This document shows, piece after piece, positions 6,149 through 13,822 of a stretch of 15,040 nt of DNA. The DNA is from Helicobacteraceae bacterium UBA6016 (GTDB lineage Bacteria > Campylobacterota > Campylobacteria > Campylobacterales > UBA6016). The stretch lies in the NCBI GenBank assembly GCA_002428055.1, contig DIZY01000072.1, forward strand, positions 14,135-29,174. The letters run 5' to 3'. How positions within the stretch are numbered: position 1 is the first letter of the stretch; each line of letters opens with the position of its first letter. Both the position numbers and the translations under genes were made by a program. The notes under the pieces are model-generated. The model saw only the letters and a list, made by a program, of their open reading frames with translations. It was not told the DNA's origin and did no database searches.

Positions 6149-7045
6149 ATGATAGAAATAGCGATAATAGGCCCGACCGCCTCCGGAAAAAGTGATACGG
6201 CTCTTTATTTAGCCGCAAAACATGGAGCGTATATACTCTCCCTCGACTCCCTTGCCCTCTACCAAGAGGTGGATATTGCAAGCGCAAAACCCTCAAAAGA
6301 GGAGCTTCTTTGCGTTCGGCATTTTGGCGTAGATATTTTGTATCCGAATGAGGCTTTTAATGCGGCGATGTTTATGGATGAGTATGAAAAAGCCAAATAT
6401 GCGGCAGTTGAAGACGGCAAGCATCTTGTAATAGTCGGCGGAAGCTCATTTTATCTCAAGTCGATGATGGAAGGGCTAAGCGATATGCCGCCAATAGGGG
6501 CAGAGGCAAGAAGCAGGGCTACCGAGCTTGTAAGTAGCGATATAGACGAGGCGTACAGAGTTTTATCGAAAATAGACCCTGAGTTTGCCATTAGTATAAA
6601 AAGCGCAGATAGCTATCGTATCAGCAGAGGGCTTGAGATGTTTTTTGAGTTTGGTAAGTCGGCTAGCGAGCTTTTTGCTTCGTTGCCGAAAAAAAAAGTA
6701 GCGGACGGATTGACGGTATATGAGATAGCCGTGGATAGGGGTGAGCTGAAAGAAAAAATAAAGCTACGAACCGCCAAGATGTTTGAAGCGGGATTGCTTG
6801 ACGAGGCGGTATATCTATCGAGCAAATATGGCAAAGATACCAAGTCTATGGGCTCTATCGGACTTAAGGAGGCTATGCAATATATCGATGGGCAGGTAAG
6901 CAGGGCGGAGTGTGAAGAGCTTCTTAATATTCACACATGGCAACTTGCAAAAAGACAAAATACTTTTAATAAATCACAATTAAATGCGGTGTTTAGGGGC
7001 TCCAAAGAGTCGACACTGCAGGAGATTGAAAAGATATTTTTATAA
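6149..7045 (+). CDS. miaA: tRNA dimethylallyltransferase MiaA
   Basis: A 298-residue cytoplasmic enzyme that transfers a dimethylallyl group from DMAPP to N6 of A37 in tRNAs reading codons beginning with U. The P-loop-like GPTASGKS lies at 8-15. The catalytic DS pair is in LSLDSLALYQEVDIASAKPS (30-49, Asp33 and Ser34). GGSSFYLKSMMEGL (97-110) is the DMAPP/phosphate loop. SIGLKEAMQYI (236-246) and the terminal QLAKRQNTFNK (265-275) match the tRNA-binding C-terminal motifs. Length is normal for the family. The ATG is fixed by homology (the P-loop begins at residue 8), yet no Shine-Dalgarno is visible within 15 bases upstream. A run of nine A residues (6689-6697) codes for Lys181-183. The stop overlaps the convergent kinase gene by 6 bp. 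Confidence 0.93.
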   Translation: MIEIAIIGPTASGKSDTALYLAAKHGAYILSLDSLALYQEVDIASAKPSKEELLCVRHFGVDILYPNEAFNAAMFMDEYEKAKYAAVEDGKHLVIVGGSSFYLKSMMEGLSDMPPIGAEARSRATELVSSDIDEAYRVLSKIDPEFAISIKSADSYRISRGLEMFFEFGKSASELFASLPKKKVADGLTVYEIAVDRGELKEKIKLRTAKMFEAGLLDEAVYLSSKYGKDTKSMGSIGLKEAMQYIDGQVSRAECEELLNIHTWQLAKRQNTFNKSQLNAVFRGSKESTLQEIEKIFL

Positions 7046-9568
7046 AACTATCGTAAATGCGGCACCAACATCGGTGTTGGCGGCGCTAAGAGAGCCTTGC
7101 ATACTCTCCTCTATTATCGTTTTGCTCATGGAGAGACCTATGCCTGTGCCTTTTTCCTCCGACTTGGTTGTAAAATAAGGCTCAAATATTCGTTCCAAGA
7201 ACTCTTGCGGTATGCCGCCGGCATTATCTTTGATACATACGGCGGGGCGTTTGTTTTTATTGCATATCTCTATCTCGATTAGCGGATTTTCTATTTTATT
7301 TTCCAAGAGGGCGTCTTTGGCGTTGTTGATAATATTTAGTATTACTTGTTTAAACTCGTTTGGATAGCCAAGCGCCTCTATGTTTGTCGCATCCTCCGTA
7401 ATTTTTACGCTAATGCCTTTTTCTTTGAGTTGTGCAGACAAGATCGATAGAACTTGATCGATAATATTGGCGATACTAAACGATTCTATTGTTTTATCAG
7501 GTCTAAAAAAATTTCTAAAATCATCAACTGTTTTTGACATATGCCGTATAAGCTCTATCGAATCTTTGACGCTTTGGTTGACATATTTTTCGTCAAGCTC
7601 TCCTTCTCTAAAAGCCTCTCTAATATCTTGAACTATCAGCGCTAGGGCATTTAACGGCTGTTTCCACTGGTGAGCTATCGCTCCTACCATTTCGCCCATT
7701 GCCGCCATTTTGGACTGTTGCGTCAAAATTTTTGTTTGCAACTGCCTTTTTGCCAGTTCCTCCTCCACTCTTGCTTCAAGGTTTTCTTCCAGTTTTTTTC
7801 TTTCGCTAATGTCAAAACCCACTTGAATTTTTACTTTTCTGCCGTCTATCCACCTTGTGACCGTTTCTCTGTAGCTATACCAGATACCGTTTATCTCGTT
7901 TTTGTGCTCCCATGACATTTGGGTATCTAGCGGTATCTCTTTTCTATCATATCCGTCTAGCGGACAAAAATCGCATGGAGCCTTGTTGCCTTGCAAGCTT
8001 GTAAAGCAATGCCCGCCTACTATGTCGCCGAATTTATATTTAGAGTGGCTATTGGCAAATATTACCTCGTATGTTGCTATGTCTATTACATGTATATCGG
8101 CGTCGATACTGTTGAGAACTTTATATAATATCTGGTTCGAGGTGCGTATTTGCTCTTCCAGTACTTTTCTTGCCGATACATCTTGAAATGCTACGACCGA
8201 GCCGATTACTTTATCATTTTGCATAATTGGGCTAGAGGTGACGCTTACGGCAACAGAGCTACCGTCTTTGCGCCAAAAAAGCTCATCGTCGCTACTATAA
8301 ATTTTGCCGGATGAGATTACTTTTGATATATTGCATTCATGTTGATGATAGTTCTCGCCGTTTAGTTTGGTGTGGTGAAACAGTTTGTGTGCATTTGCGC
8401 CATGCATCTCTTCTTTTGAAAACTCCAAAATCTTTTCGGCGTTCGGATTTGTATATGTGATAATGCCGCTTTCATCTATGGCATAGATTCCCTCGCCTAT
8501 CGTATCGGTAATCTCTTGAAGCCTATTTTCGGCTTCGGTTCGTCTTGATACCTCTTGCGATAAGGTGGCGTTTAGTAGTAGCGTGCGCCATCCGAAGCCG
8601 ATGACCAGCGATATTAAGATGCCAAAAACGATAAGACCTTCCATGTACTTTCGTAAGACATCTTGGATGTCAAACTCTTGCGCTGTATCGTATGGTCTTA
8701 GATGTAGCTGTTTCATTAGCTCATGAACCGGCTGATAGTCTATAGGCGCCGTCCAGCCGTAGTATTCGCCTTTTTTTGCCGCTTCATTTTCATACGGCAT
8801 GCCAAGCAGTGCAACCACAACTTTATTAGCAAGTTCGTTTGGCGTATTGTCCATTTTTGCAATCGGCCACTCCGGATAAAGAGCGGTTGAATGTACAAAC
8901 GGAAAATTTGGATTTGATTTTGCAGATAGCACTTTTATATCTTTTAGGCTGATAGCGCCCTCTTTTGCCATACCCTCCAACACCTCAGTACGCACGGCTC
9001 CGGCGTCGGCAGCCCCTGATAGTACGGCTTGCACTACCTGATCATGCGGCATTCCCGTAAATATGAGTCGAGACAAATCTTTTTGCTCAACACCTGCTTT
9101 TTTTAGCTCGCCAAACGGAGCCATATAGCCGCCCAACGAGTCCTTGTCCACAACTGAGAAAGATTTGTCTTTTAAGTCTTTGAGAGAGTTTATGTCGCTA
9201 TGCGTTGCGGCCGTGAATATTACGCTACCAAATCCCGTAATCGGCTTGCCGCCTTTATGTTCCATCAGGGTGGCTATGCGGGATGCGCCATAGAGTGACT
9301 CTAGGATTACATAGTGACCGGTATTAGTTATGACAAAGGCTATTTTTTGTTTTGTTACGGCATCTTCTAACTCGGGGTAGTTTAGCGGTATGATTTTAAA
9401 ATGGAAACCGGGAATGGCTCGGGACAGATAATCGGCGGTAGGTTGCCACTGTTTTGCGGTCTGCTCTTTTGAGCGAAAAGCCAATACTCCTATATTTGCC
9501 TCTTCTATTGCTTGCAAAGAAGAGGAGAGGAGCAAAAGCAAAAATACAAAGTATCTATAGAGTGACAA
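7040..9568 (-). CDS. Sensor histidine kinase with PhnD-like periplasmic domain
   Basis: An 842-residue membrane kinase. Order: signal peptide or first helix (1-20); PhnD/phosphonate-type substrate-binding domain (about 24-295, with NIGVLAFRSKEQTAKQW, FVITNTGHYV and DSLGGYMAPFGELKKAG); membrane helix (309-330); PAS 1 (350-468), with an HHT...HQHEC cluster; PAS 2 (478-590), with HCFTSLQGNKAPCDFCP (520-536); coiled coil (590-620); HisKA with phosphoacceptor His633 in GAIAHQWKQPLNAL; and a HATPase domain with N box NIINNAKDA (745-753), DNAGGIP, FEPYFTTK and GTGIGLSMSK. All catalytic boxes are complete. The ligand is unknown; PhnD-type domains bind phosphonates, phosphite, phosphate or other oxyanions. 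No response regulator lies beside it. The start is TTG 9568, supported by AAGGA 8 bases upstream and the leader peptide. A likely -10 box is at 9609-9604. Confidence 0.9.
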   Translation of the reverse strand: MSLYRYFVFLLLLLSSSLQAIEEANIGVLAFRSKEQTAKQWQPTADYLSRAIPGFHFKIIPLNYPELEDAVTKQKIAFVITNTGHYVILESLYGASRIATLMEHKGGKPITGFGSVIFTAATHSDINSLKDLKDKSFSVVDKDSLGGYMAPFGELKKAGVEQKDLSRLIFTGMPHDQVVQAVLSGAADAGAVRTEVLEGMAKEGAISLKDIKVLSAKSNPNFPFVHSTALYPEWPIAKMDNTPNELANKVVVALLGMPYENEAAKKGEYYGWTAPIDYQPVHELMKQLHLRPYDTAQEFDIQDVLRKYMEGLIVFGILISLVIGFGWRTLLLNATLSQEVSRRTEAENRLQEITDTIGEGIYAIDESGIITYTNPNAEKILEFSKEEMHGANAHKLFHHTKLNGENYHQHECNISKVISSGKIYSSDDELFWRKDGSSVAVSVTSSPIMQNDKVIGSVVAFQDVSARKVLEEQIRTSNQILYKVLNSIDADIHVIDIATYEVIFANSHSKYKFGDIVGGHCFTSLQGNKAPCDFCPLDGYDRKEIPLDTQMSWEHKNEINGIWYSYRETVTRWIDGRKVKIQVGFDISERKKLEENLEARVEEELAKRQLQTKILTQQSKMAAMGEMVGAIAHQWKQPLNALALIVQDIREAFREGELDEKYVNQSVKDSIELIRHMSKTVDDFRNFFRPDKTIESFSIANIIDQVLSILSAQLKEKGISVKITEDATNIEALGYPNEFKQVILNIINNAKDALLENKIENPLIEIEICNKNKRPAVCIKDNAGGIPQEFLERIFEPYFTTKSEEKGTGIGLSMSKTIIEESMQGSLSAANTDVGAAFTIVL

Positions 9569-9601
9569 AATAGAAATCCTTAATTTCGCACTATTTTAGC
9601 A

Positions 9602-9619
9602 TTATTATATCGATAATAA
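9602..9619 (-). promoter_or_regulatory. Likely -10 box and AT-rich dyad before the kinase gene
   Basis: On the minus strand TATAAT occupies 9609-9604, about 35 bases before the TTG start. It lies in an inverted repeat with 7-bp arms, TTATTAT (9602-9608) and ATAATAA (9613-9619), around ATCG. No -35 box at standard spacing was found, which is common in this phylum. The dyad could be an operator or simply A+T-rich sequence. It lies in the 65-bp gap after the pflA-like gene and supports separate transcription of the kinase. Confidence 0.35.
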
Positions 9620-9633
9620 ATCAATTTTTCTTA

Positions 9634-11991
9634 CTATTTTAATATATCTAATGACTCTTTGCAGAGTTTTTTCCAAGATGAATCCGTTTTTATTTTGGAG
9701 CATTCGGTAAGAGTGCTTTTCGCTTTTGCCTTGTCGTTTATAGCCGTATAGTTTGAGGAGATCTCAAAGAGCGCCCTTGCCCTGTCCGTATCCGACATTT
9801 TTTTACCGAGAGCACTCTCGAGTATAGTAGCGGCTTTTTTATGGTTCCCGCTTTTTGCGAGTGCACCCGCATAATTAAACTCCACCCACGGCGTCTCGAC
9901 ATATACTTTTATCTGATGTTGCAGATTATATAGTTTCTCGGAGTATTTTAGATTTGAGAGAGCATCGTTTCTGGTGAGTGCAAAACGAATAGCTGCCTTA
10001 TATGCCGTAATACTTTTCGGGTCTTTGGGATAACGGGTTTCTATTATGGAGATTGCCTCTGTCATTAGATTTGGATCTTTGTATTCTAAAGCCAAATTTG
10101 CCGCATCAAACGCTACATCCGCAAAACTATCCTTTTTATATATTTTTGAGAGCGTAAGCACATCTTTTGCCGATTCGTACGCCTCTTTTGTTTTGCCTAT
10201 ACGCAAGGCCGAGGTTTCAAATCTATATAGCCAAGGCAGTTTTGCCGCCATATCTTTTACGGCTAGCCGTTTTTTTGCCAAATTATACGCCTGTGTCGTT
10301 TCGCCGACACTCATAAAGCACTCATAAAGTTTCAGCTCTTCGGGTTCAAGCGGCGTTATACGGTTTTTAGCCAAGAGCGAAAGAGCGTCTTTGCACTGAT
10401 TTGAAAGAAGTTTTGCCGAGAATAGCTCTTTTTCGCTTTTTATTATATATCCGTTCGTTTCCGCTGCAAGCTCTTTTGGCAGACCTATAGTTTTTGGTTC
10501 AAGAGCTAAAGCTTCGGCATATTTTTTGCCCTCGGTGAGAGCTTTGATGGCTTTTACAAGCGCTTTTTGTCCGACCTGTTCTTTTGGATATTTATCTGCT
10601 ATTTTTGAGAGTTCGGAGATGCTCATATTTTGTTCGGCGGCAAAGTTTAACTTATCCAGTTTTGCATCTACAAGATGGGCAAATCTGCCGGCCGGGTATT
10701 CCGCTAAGTATCTTTTGTAATAACTTTTTGCCTTTTCTCTATCGCCAGTCATCCCCGCCCAGTCACCCAAGTCGGAGAGAAGCGCCTCATAGCTTTCACT
10801 TTTTTTGCTTAGTTTTGGCAAGGCAGCCTCTCCTACCTCGATTGCTTGCGTATATATGAGAGCTCCGGCCAGTTTTTTGGCAAATGTATATGCTTTTTCC
10901 GGATCTTTTAGTATAAAGTTTATATTGCCTTTGAGAATTTTTGCATAGTACTCTTTTGCGTTTTCCGGTTCATTCATTGAAAGATAGGTATCTGCCGCTT
11001 TGAATGCTGCGATGGAGGCAGTTTCTATATTTTTTGTTTCATATAGAGCTTTTTTGTACAGTTCAACCGCCCGTTTTGCTTTGCTAAATCTGAGTGCGTC
11101 GCCGTAATCTATCATGGCTTGCTTGGAAGCCTCTAAAAAGTTAAAATCGCTAGTTACTCTCTCATAATAGTAATCCGCATTTTTGAAATCTTGATTGTGA
11201 GCGTATGCATTCATAAGGGCTATTAGCGCATCAGGAGCTTTTTCGTCCGCAGGGAAGTTTTTGAGCCAGTTTCTACCAAGCTCTATTGCCGCCGTATTAT
11301 TGGTAGCCCCGCCAAGCGCTACAAGTGATTTTATTCTTAAAAGCTCATATTCGGAGAAAAATATAGAGTTAGGAAAAGCTTTTTGCGCTTTTTCTGCAGT
11401 TTCTAACGCCCCTTTGAAGTCTGCTTTTTCATACGATTTTTTGGCTGCATTGAACTGCGCTATATCTTGGAGCGAGTTTGTATCGTTAATCGGCAGACCG
11501 TCTATATCGAGTGTTTTGACATAGACAAACGGGTCGGAGGCTATACTAACCGGAAAGTTTAGTGACGGCTTTTTTTTCGGTGTGATAAATTTTAGCTCTT
11601 TTTCATACGCTATAACGACAAATTTTTTTGCCCTCTTGACAAATCCGGCCTTTTTTTCGTATGCACTTTTCGGGTCGAAGTTTTGTGAGAATATATCCGA
11701 TGGAGTTTTGGAGGTTATTGCTAGCTTATACCCGCCGCTGCTGTATGGCGATACATTAAAAAATTCGCTCTCAAAGCCTTTAAAAGCAGTTTTGGGCGGC
11801 GTAGAAAATTCGCAAATATAACTGTTTTTTGGGGCTTCGTCCGCCTCGTTTTTGTAGCATACGAAAGGTTCGGTGCTTTCAAGGTTTAAAATAGAGTATC
11901 TATCGTTCTTGCTTTTTCCAAGCTTGACATCAATGTCGAGACCGAAAAGATAAGCGGCGGCTACCGATAAAGTTATTATTTGTTTAAGCAT
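9634..11991 (-). CDS. pflA: PflA-like flagellar motor TPR protein
   Basis: A 785-residue exported protein. Residues 1-17 form a signal peptide (MLKQIITLSVAAAYLFG). Residues 18-150 look beta-rich, with a probable disulfide pair Cys45 (PFVC) and Cys60 (YICEF). From about 180 to the end runs a long solenoid of TPR or SEL1-like helical pairs, for example FKGALETAEKAQKAFPNS, ENAKEYYAKILKG, REKAKSYYKRYLAEYP and HKKAATILESALG. This layout and length fit PflA (paralysed flagella protein A) of Campylobacter and Helicobacter, a periplasmic scaffold of the flagellar motor disks. The identification rests on layout, size and the N-terminal LGKSKNDRYSILNL pattern. A generic TPR lipoprotein-like factor is the alternative. 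It starts 4 bp after recG, so it is probably co-transcribed with it. Confidence 0.68.
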   Translation of the reverse strand: MLKQIITLSVAAAYLFGLDIDVKLGKSKNDRYSILNLESTEPFVCYKNEADEAPKNSYICEFSTPPKTAFKGFESEFFNVSPYSSGGYKLAITSKTPSDIFSQNFDPKSAYEKKAGFVKRAKKFVVIAYEKELKFITPKKKPSLNFPVSIASDPFVYVKTLDIDGLPINDTNSLQDIAQFNAAKKSYEKADFKGALETAEKAQKAFPNSIFFSEYELLRIKSLVALGGATNNTAAIELGRNWLKNFPADEKAPDALIALMNAYAHNQDFKNADYYYERVTSDFNFLEASKQAMIDYGDALRFSKAKRAVELYKKALYETKNIETASIAAFKAADTYLSMNEPENAKEYYAKILKGNINFILKDPEKAYTFAKKLAGALIYTQAIEVGEAALPKLSKKSESYEALLSDLGDWAGMTGDREKAKSYYKRYLAEYPAGRFAHLVDAKLDKLNFAAEQNMSISELSKIADKYPKEQVGQKALVKAIKALTEGKKYAEALALEPKTIGLPKELAAETNGYIIKSEKELFSAKLLSNQCKDALSLLAKNRITPLEPEELKLYECFMSVGETTQAYNLAKKRLAVKDMAAKLPWLYRFETSALRIGKTKEAYESAKDVLTLSKIYKKDSFADVAFDAANLALEYKDPNLMTEAISIIETRYPKDPKSITAYKAAIRFALTRNDALSNLKYSEKLYNLQHQIKVYVETPWVEFNYAGALAKSGNHKKAATILESALGKKMSDTDRARALFEISSNYTAINDKAKAKSTLTECSKIKTDSSWKKLCKESLDILK

Positions 11992-11995
11992 AAGT

Positions 11996-13822
11996 TTATT
12001 TTACAGCCCTACTGTTTAAAAACGACTCCAAAAGCGCTTTTGCTTTTTTGGCTATTTTTTCGTCCGTTTTTAGGCTAAACCACTCAAACTGCCGCCCACT
12101 CTGCTCTTTGCCGGTCAGCAGATTGCCCGAATCCCTATATTGTAGGTCAAGTTCGGCTATCTCAAATCCGCTTTTTGTGACGGCAAACTTTTGGAGTCTT
12201 TCATTGTCCATGCTGTTGGTGTATAGAAAACACCACCCATTTTTTGTATTTCTGGCGACTCTTCCTCTGAGCTGATGGAGGCTCGCAAGTCCTAGCTTTT
12301 CGGCTCCTACGACCACTATCGTGGAGAGCTTAGGCAAACTGATACCGACCTCCATTACGGTAGTCGAGAGTATGAGTTCTCCGCCGTTTCTAAACTCCAA
12401 AAACACATCCTCTTTTGCGCTGTCTTTGCCGTGCGTGACAAACACCTTATCGAAGTGCTTTTTCCAAAACCCCTCCGCCTCCTCAAGCGACGCATAGGCG
12501 GCACTGTCGCTTTTTTCGACTAGCGGATAGATGAGCGCCACCTGAAACCCTCTCTCTATCTCGCTTTTGATGTGAGCAAAAAGCTCTTTGAAACCCTCTT
12601 TTGAGATGATTTTTGTCTCTATGTTTTTTTCTTGCGGCATCTCTTTTATCATCGTTATATCCGCCAGCGTCGCCTCTATGAGCGCTTGCGTTCTAGGTAT
12701 CGGCGTGGCGGAAAACTGGAAGTAGTGGGGTCGAATAGAGCCGTCGCTGACAAGTTTTGAGATAAGATGCCTTTGATTTGTGCCGAATCTATGCTGTTCG
12801 TCTACGATAAGCGTCTGGCAGACAGGGAGTTTTTTGTACAAAAGCGCATGTGTCCCGACTAGAAAATCGGCCTTTTGTATCTCTTCATCTTTGGCTTTTG
12901 AGCTTTGCGTGACGAGTAGCGTGTTTAGTGAGAGATATTTTTGAGCCTCTTCGTAAATTTGGTTGGCAAGTATAGCCGTAGGCGCTAAAAGAGCGGTCTT
13001 GCCGCCCCCCGTCATCTGTGCGAGCGCAAGTATCACCACGGTTTTGCCGCAACCTACATCGCCGATAACGACTCTTTTTGCCTGAACACTTTTTTGCATA
13101 TCCGCTTTGCACGCTTCAATCGCCGCCATCTGGTCGTTTGTCGGCTTAAAAGGCAGTCTGCGCAAAAAATCATTCAACGATTCAGGTTTTACGGCAGTCG
13201 CGGGAAGCTCTATTTTTTTTGAAAAGAGAACCTTGAGATAGTTGTATATTTCAAGCAGTTTTAGCGCGTCCACAAGCTCTTTTCTAAGCCCACCGTTTTC
13301 GTATATCTGTGCCGTGGAGAGCGGAAAGTGGAGTGTTAGTATATTTTGCGCGCTCTGTTCGTCAATGCCTTCATTTAGCAGATTTTTGAGGGTCAGGTAC
13401 TTTGAAGCGAGCAGTTTATGCGTTTTGTTTTGCGGACCTTTTGCGTATATCTTATTGATTTCGCCTATCGTCGTTATCTTTTTTGGATGAACTATGGAGA
13501 GATAGGGGTATCTGGATATTTTGCCGTAGAGATAGAGTGTCTCGCCTATTCCAAAAATGCTCTGTTGGTATCTTTTTGGCGAGAAAAAAACCGCCTTAAT
13601 GAGACCGTCGCCATGCGATAAAAGCCGCAGGTCAAATGTAAGCGTTTTTGGAGTTTGGTGTTTTGATACAACTTCGCACTCTATGGCACAAAACTCGTTT
13701 TCGGTTAGTGGTTTGTCGAGACGAAAGTCTTCATATTTTTGTGGAACGGTTAGGGCAAGCTCCAAAATAGAGGATATGCCAAGCTTTTTTAGCCGCTCTT
13801 CATCCTCTTTGGCAAAAATCAT
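11996..13822 (-). CDS. recG: ATP-dependent DNA helicase RecG
   Basis: A 608-residue helicase that remodels stalled replication forks and branch-migrates Holliday junctions. Residues 45-125 form the OB-fold wedge domain that splits the junction. Helicase motifs follow: Walker A GDVGCGKT (254-261), Ia LLAPTAILANQ (278-288), DEQH (341-344), SATPIPRT (371-378), the second-core motif STTVMEVGISLP (486-497) and VI QLRGRVAR (517-524). The segment DSGNLLTGKEQSG (564-576) matches the TRG-type end of RecG. It is shorter than the roughly 690-residue E. coli protein at the N-terminus, as is usual in this phylum. The ATG abuts the TAG of the M16 gene with no good ribosome site, which suggests reinitiation. 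Confidence 0.95.
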   Translation of the reverse strand: MIFAKEDEERLKKLGISSILELALTVPQKYEDFRLDKPLTENEFCAIECEVVSKHQTPKTLTFDLRLLSHGDGLIKAVFFSPKRYQQSIFGIGETLYLYGKISRYPYLSIVHPKKITTIGEINKIYAKGPQNKTHKLLASKYLTLKNLLNEGIDEQSAQNILTLHFPLSTAQIYENGGLRKELVDALKLLEIYNYLKVLFSKKIELPATAVKPESLNDFLRRLPFKPTNDQMAAIEACKADMQKSVQAKRVVIGDVGCGKTVVILALAQMTGGGKTALLAPTAILANQIYEEAQKYLSLNTLLVTQSSKAKDEEIQKADFLVGTHALLYKKLPVCQTLIVDEQHRFGTNQRHLISKLVSDGSIRPHYFQFSATPIPRTQALIEATLADITMIKEMPQEKNIETKIISKEGFKELFAHIKSEIERGFQVALIYPLVEKSDSAAYASLEEAEGFWKKHFDKVFVTHGKDSAKEDVFLEFRNGGELILSTTVMEVGISLPKLSTIVVVGAEKLGLASLHQLRGRVARNTKNGWCFLYTNSMDNERLQKFAVTKSGFEIAELDLQYRDSGNLLTGKEQSGRQFEWFSLKTDEKIAKKAKALLESFLNSRAVK

